DNA from: Collinsella sp.
Lineage (GTDB): Bacteria > Actinomycetota > Coriobacteriia > Coriobacteriales > Coriobacteriaceae
Direction of reading: 5' to 3'
DNA length: 64,000 nucleotides
Assembly: GCA_019419555.1 (NCBI GenBank)
Contig: DXZR01000001.1
Coordinates: 50,260-114,259, forward strand
A model generated the notes under the pieces. It saw only the letters and a program-made list of their open reading frames with translations. It was not told where the DNA came from and made no database searches. The position numbers and the translations under genes were made by a program. Positions 8,323-16,289 of the stretch are shown piece after piece. Positions within the stretch are counted from its first letter, which is position 1. Every line of letters begins with the position of its first letter.

Positions 8323-8382
8323 CGCGCTGCTCGGCTGAGCTGTTCGTGTTGCGAGCGTTATCCCTTGGGGGAGCTCGCTTGG

Positions 8383-8433
8383 GCCCCGCTGAACGCGGTT
8401 CCTTTGGGGATTGCGGTTGGCGGGGCTTTTGTT
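8383..8433 (+). terminator. Terminator after yhcH
   Basis: GCCCCGC (8383-8389) pairs with GCGGGGC (8420-8426), with an inner hairpin between them, followed by TTTTGTT. Confidence 0.6.
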
Positions 8434-8494
8434 GAGTAGGGGAGTTTCCGGCGGCGTTGTGCTTGGATTGGCGGATGCGCGCCCGAAATCGGCA

Positions 8495-8520
8495 ACAAAA
8501 AAGCCGCCCGAAGGCGGCTA
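8495..8520 (-). terminator. Original terminator of tRNA-Thr
   Basis: On the minus strand AGCCGCC-TTCG-GGCGGCT is followed by TTTTTTGTTG. Before the element inserted, this lay just downstream of the tRNA 3' end; it is now 15 kb away from the tRNA gene. Confidence 0.8.
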
Positions 8521-8525
8521 TCTTG

Positions 8526-8575
8526 TGCAATGGAGCCAGCGACCGGGCTCGAACCGGTGACCCCCGCTTTACGAG
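8526..8575. repeat. Attachment-site repeat (left end), tRNA-Thr 3' fragment
   Basis: A 50-bp direct repeat, identical to 23638-23687. It contains the T-arm, acceptor 3' strand, CCA and part of the anticodon arm of tRNA-Thr. The copies diverge right after the anticodon (GAG|TACG here, GAG|AGCG at the other end). The left copy is only a tRNA fragment, so this is the displaced 3' end. Confidence 0.95.
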
Positions 8576-8692
8576 TACGTGAATTCGGCATTTGACGAGA
8601 TGAGGCCAATTTCACTGAATTAAAAGGAAGCGCAGGTAGAAATAGGTAATTAACAATTATTGAGCTAGCTATTAGAATCATATTTCCCACTA

Positions 8693-8726
8693 TTTTCACA
8701 CTTAGAGAGACTTGAAAGTGTGAAAA
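8693..8726. repeat. 11-bp perfect inverted repeat upstream of int
   Basis: TTTTCACACTT (8693-8703) and AAGTGTGAAAA (8716-8726) flank a 12-base loop. It sits directly beside the larger inverted repeat. It could be an arm-type site for integrase or excisionase, or a repressor site. Confidence 0.75.
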
Positions 8727-8727
8727 G

Positions 8728-8784
8728 TTTCGATTAGGCTTGCTGGCAAAGCTTTAAAGGCTTTGCCAGCAAGCCTAATCGAAA
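8728..8784. repeat. 25-bp perfect inverted repeat in the int leader
   Basis: Arms 8728-8752 and 8760-8784 are perfectly complementary over 25 bases around a 7-base loop (TTTAAAG). The right arm ends about eight bases before the int RBS, so a transcript from upstream would fold into a very stable hairpin there. No T-run follows, so it is not an ordinary terminator. Confidence 0.95.
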
Positions 8785-8802
8785 ATCTAACGAGGGATAT
8801 GA

Positions 8803-10080
8803 TTGCAGGGATTGATAAAAAAGACCGCTCGCGGCACATCGGAATGCATCGATAAGAGCAAAGGCGTCTATCGGATTTATTTTTCCCTGGGAAAAGATCC
8901 GGAGACAGGACGGTACCGCCGTAGTCCGTCACGCAGGGTTCACTGCAGAAGCAAGAACCCGAAAAACTGGCCGAGTGAAGTCGCCAAGGCGCTGGAGGCC
9001 TATAGAGCTGAACTTGAGGGCGCTTCCAACCGTGGCAATGGTCCTCTGGGCCTATCAGATTATGCGGACAGGTTTCACGCGAACAGGGAGTCGACCATGG
9101 GATCACCTCTTGCTTATGAGCGTGAAGGTTTGGACATTCGTCACATACGCGAGCTGTTCGGCAATCCCGATCTCACTCGGCTTAAATCGGATGACGTTCG
9201 CACTGCTTATGCCAAGGCTAGAAAAGAAGGCCGATTCAGCGAAAGTGAAATTCGCCGCATCCACATCAAGCTCAAACAGGTAATGGAGGATGCCGTCGAT
9301 AACGACCTCGTGGGCAAAAACCCTTGTAGGGGAGTGAAACTGCCCAAGCAGAATGTCGAGGCTCGTAAGGCGCTGAGCGCCGATGAGGCGGCAAGGCTTC
9401 TTGCGGTCCTTTTGGAGGAGAAGCCATCTTCCTTTATCACATGCACAATGCTTCTACTTATCTGCGGTTTGAGGAAGGGGGAGGCCCTTGGTCTCTCATG
9501 GGAGGATTATGACCCCGACGCCAAGACTCTGAGGATAGTAAAGCAATATACGAACGACAGGACATTGAGGCCGCCTAAATCAAAGATGAGCAGGCGTAAG
9601 ATTTCGGTTGGAAATGAACTTGCCGACTATCTGGACAGGTGGAAAGCCATTCAGCGGAGTGAGTTCGATTCCTTTGCAGTGGGGCAGACTGGAGAAACGC
9701 CCATTGTCCATTCCATTGGGATCGTTGACGCCGCCAACGGCAAACGGGCTCTTGTGACCCGGATGGATGGACATAACTATTCAAGGGCGTTTAGGCTGTT
9801 TGCGGCGAAAAACGGCTTCGGTACTTTTAAGGAGAGCAGGGAAGTCATTGGGAGTGACGGCGTCAAACGTACCCGCTATACGGGTTATAGCGGGCTGAAG
9901 CCTCATGAGCTTAGACATACGCAAGCGACTTTGCTCGTTGGTGCCAATGCGGACATTAAGACGATCCAGGCGCGTTTGGGCCATGCTAGCCCATCGACGA
10001 CGCTGTCTATCTATAGCCACTTTATCGAGGCAAATGACCAGAAGGCAGCATCAGTGCTGGATGATCTGCTGAAGGGCTAA
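8803..10080 (+). CDS. int: Tyrosine recombinase (integrase) of the element
   Basis: 425 aa. An N-terminal arm-binding region and a SAM-like core domain (YADRFHANRESTMGSPLAY..., ~residues 85-170) precede the catalytic domain. The catalytic set is complete: Arg in LLLICGLRKGEALGL, Lys in PKSKMSRRKI, H-x-x-R in LKPHELRHTQATLL, His in ARLGHASPSTT and the nucleophile Tyr in LSIYSHF. The start is a TTG with GAGGG upstream; an overlapping ATG at 8799 is in a dead frame. It lies next to the left att repeat in the tRNA, as expected for the gene that integrates and excises the element. Confidence 0.92.
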   Translation: MQGLIKKTARGTSECIDKSKGVYRIYFSLGKDPETGRYRRSPSRRVHCRSKNPKNWPSEVAKALEAYRAELEGASNRGNGPLGLSDYADRFHANRESTMGSPLAYEREGLDIRHIRELFGNPDLTRLKSDDVRTAYAKARKEGRFSESEIRRIHIKLKQVMEDAVDNDLVGKNPCRGVKLPKQNVEARKALSADEAARLLAVLLEEKPSSFITCTMLLLICGLRKGEALGLSWEDYDPDAKTLRIVKQYTNDRTLRPPKSKMSRRKISVGNELADYLDRWKAIQRSEFDSFAVGQTGETPIVHSIGIVDAANGKRALVTRMDGHNYSRAFRLFAAKNGFGTFKESREVIGSDGVKRTRYTGYSGLKPHELRHTQATLLVGANADIKTIQARLGHASPSTTLSIYSHFIEANDQKAASVLDDLLKG

Positions 10081-10088
10081 AAAGGGCT

Positions 10089-10119
10089 AAAAAAGAGGCC
10101 CCAAAGGGGCCTCTTTTTT
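10089..10119. terminator. Bidirectional terminator
   Basis: AAAAAAGAGGCCCC-AAA-GGGGCCTCTTTTTT is symmetric, with A and T runs on both sides. It stops int (plus) and the convergent gene at 10118-10897 (minus), whose stop codon touches it. Confidence 0.9.
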
Positions 10120-10897
10120 AAGCGACATTGTTTCGGTAGATCATTGCGCCATATGGCGGCTCCAGCTCCATAGACTGATAGTAGCTGGCATCTAGAAGGT
10201 TGAAATAACAAATGATGGGGGCGGCTAGGTGCTCGTCCATATTTAGGTAATGTCCCTCATCATCTGTGACCAGTTTGACCTCGTCGCGCATCACGTCGGT
10301 CATGCGGGGCCAGAGTTTGGTTGCGCGCTGCAATTTGTCCTTTTGACTGTACTCTCCGTTATGGAAGAAGGCAAAATGAGGCGCATCGTATTTTGCGCCG
10401 CCGCGAATTTCGATAATTCCGACCTGGCTGCAAGACTTCGCGCATTCCTCTGTTTCCAATAAAGTCCAAGAGGAGGGGAGGACAGCGTAATCGCCGCCGA
10501 GGAGATCGACCCGTCTCATTCCCTGGGGCCTCTCCTCTTTCTCGCAATATAAAGAGAAATGGTCGTGGAGCCTCTGGAATTGCTCTCGATAAAGTTCCAA
10601 TTGACTAAAACTCATTTCTTCTGATCCGTCAACGGGAAGGGCCTTCATTTCATTGGTGATTTGCCGAGCTTCCCTGAGGCACGCCTCATCGAGGGCCCTG
10701 GCGACCCTCGGCTGCAACCCCGTGAGCAGGTTGCATAGATAGTCGATAGCCTCGCCGGTGCTTCTGACTGATTCGGGGTTCTTGAGGCGTAGCTCTTCGA
10801 TTTTCTCCGGGGTCGTCGCCTGAACAGTTGTTCCGAACTTAATTTTCCGCATCTTACTTCCGGATAATGGTAAACGTCCCATAACCACTCCAATCAT
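10118..10897 (-). CDS. Hypothetical protein on the mobile element
   Basis: 259 aa, not recognised. It begins with a basic stretch (GRLPLSGSKMRKIKFG) that could mark a later Met start (~residue 16). The first half looks helical (EKIEELRLKNPESVRSTGEAIDYL...). The second half is a mixed domain with WTLLETEECAKSCSQVGIIEIRGG and FAFFHNGEYSQ. No membrane segment or signal peptide is visible. The upstream region has paired CAGTCAGA repeats that might control it. Conserved cargo or a regulator of the element is possible; function unknown. Confidence 0.6.
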   Translation of the reverse strand: MIGVVMGRLPLSGSKMRKIKFGTTVQATTPEKIEELRLKNPESVRSTGEAIDYLCNLLTGLQPRVARALDEACLREARQITNEMKALPVDGSEEMSFSQLELYREQFQRLHDHFSLYCEKEERPQGMRRVDLLGGDYAVLPSSWTLLETEECAKSCSQVGIIEIRGGAKYDAPHFAFFHNGEYSQKDKLQRATKLWPRMTDVMRDEVKLVTDDEGHYLNMDEHLAAPIICYFNLLDASYYQSMELEPPYGAMIYRNNVA

Positions 10898-11144
10898 CGT
10901 TGTATATATATTAAATCAGTCAGACAATAAAGTCTATACAGTCAGAAAGTGAATTAGAAATTAGAACTGTAACTAGATATGATTGTGCAACAGACAGTGT
11001 TACAATATAAACAGTAAGCGCCTGACCAGCTTGTTTGAAAGGAGTTATTTTATTTTCGGTCATTGATTAAAAAGCCGCCCGCCCTTCCCTATCTAAGTTT
11101 GGCGACGAAGGGGGAGGGGCGAGCTAGCCTGAAAGGATTCTACC

Positions 11145-11399
11145 ATGATTGTAGAGCCTGAACCGTACGCTGCCGTACAAGCATCAACTGCGGTTTCTTC
11201 TGATTCCAACTTGGGCCACGAGCGCCTTCTTGGCATCGCTGAAGTGTGCAAGATAACCGGCTTGAGTCCGGTTACGGCCTCGAAGATGATGAAGGAGAGC
11301 GGGCGCGCGATTGCGTTGCACCGCCGCATTTACATCCTTGAATCGAGCTTCTTTGCATACCTCCATGAATTGGAGGCGAGCGAACCGTGCCGGCTTTAA
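11145..11399 (+). CDS. Small helix-turn-helix protein (excisionase/MerR-like)
   Basis: 84 aa. Residues ~25-75 read LLGIAEVCKITGLSPVTASKMMKESGRAIALHRRIYI, split here in meaning as helix-turn-helix plus wing, the pattern of the 'helix-turn-helix 17' excisionase group. An AAAGGA RBS precedes the ATG. Its 3' end overlaps the next gene by 13 bp, suggesting co-translation with the helicase-like gene. It may act as the element's excisionase or as a promoter-binding regulator. Confidence 0.75.
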   Translation: MIVEPEPYAAVQASTAVSSDSNLGHERLLGIAEVCKITGLSPVTASKMMKESGRAIALHRRIYILESSFFAYLHELEASEPCRL

Positions 11400-12253
11400 A
11401 TCCCATGAGCGTCGGCCTCGACGAGACCGCCTTGCGTATCTTAAAGAATAGGCCGCTTGGGCATATCGAACACGGTGCGCTGGATACTATCCTCGGAGGT
11501 CTTCGTCAATACCTGTGCATCGTCCCCGGCGGACCCGGTACGGGTAAAACAACGTTTATGCAGCAAATCGCCGACGGATGGGCCATTGCTGGCCATCCGG
11601 TGGTCATCTTTGAGGGCGAGCTCGGGCGAGACAGCATGCTCGCGAAGAGCCTCACCCGCATCTCGGGCGGCGAGCTCACGCACGATGATATGAACGGCGA
11701 TGGCATGTCTGAGGACAAACGCGGGCTCTTCGAGAAGGTTCTCGACATTTACGCCCGCAGCATCGCCGAGCGAATGTATATCATTCCTGGTGAAATTAAA
11801 TATGCCGGGATGCGAAAGGCAATCGAAGAGGTTGCCGATAAACATGGCGAACCGCCACTGGTTATTGTTGATTACGCGCAAATCGTCTCTTTGCCGCAGG
11901 AACTGCGCATTGCCGACGAGCGTATCGGTCTCAAGCTCGTCGCTTCCGAGCTCCGCCGAATCGTGGATGAGGCCCATTGTCCGCTCTTCGCTATCTCATC
12001 AATTAACCGCGTTAATTACGACAAGCAGACCACCGGGCTTCAGGCGATAGGCGGGTGCAACATGTTCGAGTATTCGGCAGATCTCGTTATGTCGCTTTCT
12101 ATTAAGGGCGATAAGCCCGAAGAGCGTAATGCCAATATGTTGCTTAAAAAACGGCCCGTCATTGCTTCAATCACAAAGAACCGTTACGGTTCCTGCGGTA
12201 TTGTCGAGTTTGAGTTCAACGCACCAGCAGCGATGTTTACCGAAATCGGCTAA
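11387..12253 (+). CDS. DnaB-like RecA-fold ATPase (element replication)
   Basis: 288 aa. Walker A is GGPGTGKTT (~residues 48-56) and Walker B is PPLVIVDYAQIV. AISSINRVNYDKQ resembles DnaB motif H3, and the end (KNRYGSCGIVEFEFN) matches the DnaB/RepA C-terminus (K-N-R-x-G). It lacks the DnaB N-terminal domain, like the short helicase or RepA proteins of mobilizable elements. The start is a GTG overlapping the upstream HTH gene; an ATG at 11405 is an alternative. It probably supports replication of the excised circle. Confidence 0.82.
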   Translation: MPALNPMSVGLDETALRILKNRPLGHIEHGALDTILGGLRQYLCIVPGGPGTGKTTFMQQIADGWAIAGHPVVIFEGELGRDSMLAKSLTRISGGELTHDDMNGDGMSEDKRGLFEKVLDIYARSIAERMYIIPGEIKYAGMRKAIEEVADKHGEPPLVIVDYAQIVSLPQELRIADERIGLKLVASELRRIVDEAHCPLFAISSINRVNYDKQTTGLQAIGGCNMFEYSADLVMSLSIKGDKPEERNANMLLKKRPVIASITKNRYGSCGIVEFEFNAPAAMFTEIG

Positions 12254-12255
12254 TT

Positions 12256-12531
12256 ATGGAGCCCGGACCCTACATTGGTGGATACCGGGCTCCCAATCCA
12301 TGCTTGTCGTCCGATGAGCTCGCGCGCGCCGAGAACAGGGATCTTCCTCTGCTCTCGGCCGATGAGCTCATTTGGGAATGGAAGCGCCTGCTCGATGCTC
12401 TCGATATCTATAGAGAACAATGGCGACCATACCGTATATATCTCGGCAGCTTGCCGGGAGTCCCCTTCGATGTCTGGGCGAGGGTGAGGATTGGGCGCAT
12501 CGGTCAGATGCTCCAAACAATTTCAACTTAA
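12256..12531 (+). CDS. Small hypothetical protein
   Basis: 91 aa, starting two bases after the helicase stop, so probably translationally coupled. Not recognised. It is Trp- and Arg-rich in its centre (ELIWEWKRLLDALDIYREQWRPYRIYL) and looks helical and soluble. Its position between the replication gene and mobC suggests an accessory role in replication or mobilization. Confidence 0.55.
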   Translation: MEPGPYIGGYRAPNPCLSSDELARAENRDLPLLSADELIWEWKRLLDALDIYREQWRPYRIYLGSLPGVPFDVWARVRIGRIGQMLQTIST

Positions 12532-12539
12532 TAAAAGGG

Positions 12540-12563
12540 GCGGGGCCGATGCGTCGGCCCCGC
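12540..12563. repeat. GC hairpin between replication and mobilization genes
   Basis: GCGGGGCCGA-TGCG-TCGGCCCCGC is a perfect 10-bp stem with a 4-base loop, ten bases before the mobC start. There is no T-run, so an mRNA processing or translation-control hairpin, or a protein site, is more likely than a terminator. Confidence 0.75.
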
Positions 12564-12572
12564 TCGGATTGG

Positions 12573-12917
12573 ATGGTTATGACTTCCATGAATACGCATA
12601 TCAACGTACGGATGAGTGAGTCGCAGCGTAAGGCTATCGAGGAGAAGGCGGCGGCCATGAACATGCCGGCGTCCTCCTTCATGCGCGATGCCGCCCTGCT
12701 CTGCGGCGAGAAGCCGGTCAGGGTCGCCGACGCGGGGGAACTTGCCGGTATCAGGACTGAGTTGAAGAAGATCGGCACGAACCTCAACCAGGCGGTCCGC
12801 GCCCTCAACACCTACGGGTCCGATCCGGTCGTCCTCAATAATCTCAACCGGGCGACATCAATCGTCTCGACGGCGGTGGGCTGGGTCAACGACCTACTCG
12901 CCCGTGCGAGAGAGTAG
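12573..12917 (+). CDS. mobC: MobC-like relaxosome accessory protein
   Basis: 114 aa. The N-terminus HINVRMSESQRKAIEEKAAAM followed by NMPASSFMRDAALL is a ribbon-helix-helix DNA-binding fold. The C-terminal half (ELKKIGTNLNQAVRALNTYG) is the MobC signature, with the conserved G-x-N-L-N-Q. MobC proteins help the relaxase open oriT. I start at MVMTSMNTHI because the frame upstream overlaps the preceding gene and has no RBS. The stop directly abuts the coupling-protein start. Confidence 0.85.
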   Translation: MVMTSMNTHINVRMSESQRKAIEEKAAAMNMPASSFMRDAALLCGEKPVRVADAGELAGIRTELKKIGTNLNQAVRALNTYGSDPVVLNNLNRATSIVSTAVGWVNDLLARARE

Positions 12918-14831
12918 GTGGTTCTCGTGAAGGAGAAGCTGGTCATGGCGCTGGTTTTCGCAGCGCTGCTTACCGCGGGGTTTGCGCCACTTATCGCCAT
13001 TCCCCTCGATTGCATGATCCTCGGATTTCCAATCGAGCTGAGCTCGATCGGATTCACCCTGAGCGTGGATAACACCATTTGGTGGTGGATTAACGTGGGG
13101 CCTCATTGCGTCCCTGGCTGTCTCGCCTCGTTCGCGCTGTTCCTGTCGGTATTCGTGCTCATGCAGCTATCGGCTTCCTCGAAGGAGCGAGCCGCCGACG
13201 GAGGTGTACTTGGGGAGGCGCGGGTGAAAACGGGGCCGGAGACCATCCGGGGCTCGGAGATTTGGGACGGGCACGGACAGCCGAAAAGCAGAGGATTCGT
13301 GTACGGGTTTGAGAAGACGCTGTTCGGCTCCAAGTATCTGTTCGAACCGAGGCGGCACATGTTCCTCGACGGCTCAACGGGTGCCGGAAAATCAAGATCG
13401 CTGCTGATCCCGACAATTGATCTGCTGACGTATGGGGCGGATGACGGGGAATCGAGGCCGCAGACCATTATCGTGTCCGATGTGAAGAGTGAGCTCATCG
13501 AGTTGACGGGCGACGAGCTGGAGCGTCGCGGGTACCGGGTGCTTCTGCTGGACGCCCAGCATCCCGAGAAGAGCGACACGTTCAATCCACTGGAAATGGT
13601 CGATAGGCTCGCGAACGGGGGGAATCTGCCGGGGGCTGAGCAGGCCGCGGATGCCGTCGCCCGTACGCTCATCGCCGGGGAGGGCGATGCGAAGGCGAGC
13701 CACTGGACGGAATCCGCGCGGTCGCTGCTCGCCGCGACGATCCTTCTGGTCGTGCTGGACGAGGGCTGCCCGCGGGGCTGCAAGCACCTCGCGACGGTCT
13801 ACCACATCATGTGCCTGGGGACGGAGGGGGCCGGCGAGGATCCGTGTGAGCCGCTGAAGGGCCTGTTCCGTTCCCTGCCGCAGGGGCATCCGGCCCGCTC
13901 GCGTGCCTCACAGTTCATCTCGAGCGGCGGCAACGAGCTGAGGAGCATCGTTTCCACGCTAAAGGTCAACCTGAGGATCTACGCTTCGGCGCCGATTGCG
14001 CGAATGGTCTCGGGCGATGATATCGATCCGAGTAGAATCCTGAGCGAGAAGACCGCGCTGTTCCTCCACGTGATGGACGAGGGCTCCCCCTACAACGCGA
14101 TCGCGGCGGTCCTGTTCGAGCAGCTCTACGCTGCCGTGTATTCCATCGCGGACGCAGCTGGTGGAAAGCTGCCGCGGCCGGTGTCCATCCTCGGCGACGA
14201 ATGGGGGAACCTGCCGAAGGTCGAGTGCCTGCCTAGCCTTCTCAGCCTTGGGCGCTCGTACGACCTGTTCTGGATGGGCGCAGTCCAGAACATCTCTCAG
14301 CTGAACAAGTACGGCGAGCGCGACGGACGGAAGAAGATCCTGGCAAACTGCGGCGTCAAGGTCGCCATGAAACTGGGCGAGGCCGAGGACCGCCAGTATT
14401 TCACCGAGCTAGTCGGGAAGACGACGCGGCACACCATGGGAACCAGCTCGAGCAGGGGGCCTTCGGGCGGTACGGGGTCGACATCCTACAGCGAGCACGC
14501 CGACGACCTGATTCATCCTTGGGAGTGGACGGAGATGTCCCCCGACAAGGACGGCGTCATCGTGGTGAAGACCGCGGAGAACGGCGTGGGCAGGGAACAT
14601 GCGGGGTGCTTCCGGGCCCCTGTCTGCGATTGCACGCGGATGCCGACGAAGGAGCACTTCGATCTGGGGACGCGCGAGCACGAGGCGGCCAAGAGGATGG
14701 AATACCAGGCCAGGCTGATATCAAGGCAAATGGGTCGGGAGGACGGCGTCGATCTCTGGACTCCCGAATTCGAGGAAGAGGCCGCGGAGCCGCCTGTTGC
14801 CGACGGATGGTCCGGCCTCTTCGTCGACTGA
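12918..14831 (+). CDS. VirD4/TraG-type coupling protein
   Basis: 637 aa inner-membrane ATPase that brings the relaxosome to a secretion channel. Two N-terminal membrane segments (~residues 8-36 and 54-84) precede the cytoplasmic motor. Walker A is GSTGAGKSR (~152-160), Walker B is SILGDEWGNLP, and the conserved LLSLGRSYDLFWMGAVQNISQL segment follows. The GTG start directly follows the mobC stop. The element shows no other type IV secretion genes, so it would rely on a helper conjugation system. Confidence 0.92.
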   Translation: MVLVKEKLVMALVFAALLTAGFAPLIAIPLDCMILGFPIELSSIGFTLSVDNTIWWWINVGPHCVPGCLASFALFLSVFVLMQLSASSKERAADGGVLGEARVKTGPETIRGSEIWDGHGQPKSRGFVYGFEKTLFGSKYLFEPRRHMFLDGSTGAGKSRSLLIPTIDLLTYGADDGESRPQTIIVSDVKSELIELTGDELERRGYRVLLLDAQHPEKSDTFNPLEMVDRLANGGNLPGAEQAADAVARTLIAGEGDAKASHWTESARSLLAATILLVVLDEGCPRGCKHLATVYHIMCLGTEGAGEDPCEPLKGLFRSLPQGHPARSRASQFISSGGNELRSIVSTLKVNLRIYASAPIARMVSGDDIDPSRILSEKTALFLHVMDEGSPYNAIAAVLFEQLYAAVYSIADAAGGKLPRPVSILGDEWGNLPKVECLPSLLSLGRSYDLFWMGAVQNISQLNKYGERDGRKKILANCGVKVAMKLGEAEDRQYFTELVGKTTRHTMGTSSSRGPSGGTGSTSYSEHADDLIHPWEWTEMSPDKDGVIVVKTAENGVGREHAGCFRAPVCDCTRMPTKEHFDLGTREHEAAKRMEYQARLISRQMGREDGVDLWTPEFEEEAAEPPVADGWSGLFVD

Positions 14832-14857
14832 CGGCGGTTTTTGAAGGGAGTTGGAAA

Positions 14858-15793
14858 ATGACCGCAATCAAGCAGGCGAGCGTCATGAGCGGGGAGCACC
14901 TCCAAAACCTCAAGCGGTATTTCGATTGGGACAGGGAGAAAGTCCTGGACCACGATACCCAGCACATCATCGATGAGGATCGATGGTTCGAGGAAATGGA
15001 CGCCACCCGGGAGGCGGCCGGGCACAACCGGCCCGGGAAGCAGGGCTCAAGGTGCACGTACATGCAGCATCAGGTGATCGGCTTCAACCCGGACGAGTGC
15101 TCCTGCAACGGCGGGCCGATGACGCCCTCGCGTTGCATGGAGTACGCGAGGGACTACATCGCCAAGCGCTATCCCAACCAGGAGATCGTGATTGTGCTGC
15201 ATGAGGAGAGGTGCAGGTCGGATGGATCGGCCCGATTCGCCGCTCACCTCGCCATCAATAGGACGGACCTCGAGACTGGGCGGCGTCTGAACGACGGGCC
15301 GGCGAGGGCGGCGGCGAAATCCCGCGTGAGAACGGTGAAGGAGCTCGATACGAAGTACGGCCTGAGCCAGCTCGAAAGGGGCCTCTCGAACTCGAAGGTG
15401 CACGCGCGCCAGCCCGGTCGCGAGGAGCGCGAGATGGCAAAGAAGGGGAGATCCGACAAATCCGAGAACGCAAGGGTCCGAGCGATTGTCGCCCAGAGGG
15501 CAGAGGAGGTCGGGAGGCTCAAGAGCTGCCCCGACCGCTTCGGAGAGTTTGCAAGGCGGTTGGAATCGGATGGGATCGAGATCGCCCGATCCAAGCGGGG
15601 GGCGCTGCAATACCGCTATCACTCGGAGTCCCTCGGCAAGACGAGGAAGATCAACGGCGCGAGGCTCGGCTACGCCGTCAACCGCTCGACCGGGCGGATT
15701 ATGAGGTTCACGGCAAGGGGAATCGACCTTGCCATACGGGCCGCGTGGGAGCTGGCTCGCGAGGGTGTGGATGACGAAAGAGGCCGGGACTGA
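14858..15793 (+). CDS. Relaxase / mobilization nuclease (MobA/VirD2-like)
   Basis: 311 aa, starting at the ATG after GAAGGGAG. The relaxase core is seen as MQHQVIGFNPDECSCNGG (H-x-V-x-x-F), then an aldehyde-like helix region and IVIVLHEERC...ARFAAHLAIN, the second and third His positions. A candidate nicking Tyr is the one in LQNLKRYFDWD (~residue 24). It is shorter than most MOBP relaxases, and its C-terminal third (RRLESDGIEIARSKRGALQYRYHSES) is a MobA-like DNA-binding segment. Gene order mobC-virD4-relaxase supports the assignment; the exact MOB family is uncertain. Confidence 0.8.
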   Translation: MTAIKQASVMSGEHLQNLKRYFDWDREKVLDHDTQHIIDEDRWFEEMDATREAAGHNRPGKQGSRCTYMQHQVIGFNPDECSCNGGPMTPSRCMEYARDYIAKRYPNQEIVIVLHEERCRSDGSARFAAHLAINRTDLETGRRLNDGPARAAAKSRVRTVKELDTKYGLSQLERGLSNSKVHARQPGREEREMAKKGRSDKSENARVRAIVAQRAEEVGRLKSCPDRFGEFARRLESDGIEIARSKRGALQYRYHSESLGKTRKINGARLGYAVNRSTGRIMRFTARGIDLAIRAAWELAREGVDDERGRD

Positions 15794-16289
15794 CTTTCAT
15801 ATCTGAGGTCCGTGCAACAGCCGGTAAGCCTGTTGCACGGTTCTGCGGGAGCGACTTTGGAGCGGTTCGCACATCCCGGCTTCGGCCGGGCAAGATATTC
15901 CGTTGCACGGAATACATATCTTGCATGCCCCGAGAAGCGTAGGCCGAATCGACCGGAGTGCAACGGGACAGGTGAGCGGAGGCGCAGTGATGGCGACCCA
16001 GGGGAGCCATCGAACGGAGCCGGAGCGAGAGCCGGCGGGGCGATCGCGAGTTGAAGCCGAGTGATTGTCCCGCCGTTCACGGCCCGCCGGCGGCGGCCCG
16101 GGGTTCCAAGGGGACTCGTCCCTTTGGCGCGAAGGGGTCCGGGGATGGCGCGAGACATCCCCGTGAAACGCCGCGACGGGCACGCCCCTGTTAGCGTCAA
16201 TCTAATTTTCACCAGTTTCACTAATCAAACGCGCCGTTCGCGCAAAGGCGGCTTCACCGCTTGCGCTAACGTATTTTCACCGATTCCGG
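15794..16289. other. Non-coding, GC-rich region with nested hairpins; candidate oriT
   Basis: No credible gene in 496 bases. It holds a perfect 11-bp inverted repeat at 15810-15840 (arms CCGTGCAACAG), CCGGCTTCGGCCGG, an imperfect repeat AGATATTCCGT...ACGGAATACATATCT (15891-15924), and further GC stems such as GGGGAC/GTCCCC near 16110-16130 and GGGGATG...CATCCCC near 16140-16160. The position just after the relaxase gene and the dense inverted repeats fit an origin of transfer. No nick site can be named from sequence alone. Confidence 0.5.
15810..15840. repeat. 11-bp perfect inverted repeat, possible oriT arm
   Basis: CCGTGCAACAG (15810-15820) and CTGTTGCACGG (15830-15840) are separated by nine bases and begin 17 bases after the relaxase stop. 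Relaxase sites usually consist of such an inverted repeat next to the nick. Confidence 0.8.

Noticed and set aside
8526..8575. A second tRNA-Thr gene at the left end
   Set aside because: Only the 3' part is present; the sequence leaves the tRNA pattern right after the anticodon, so it is an att fragment.
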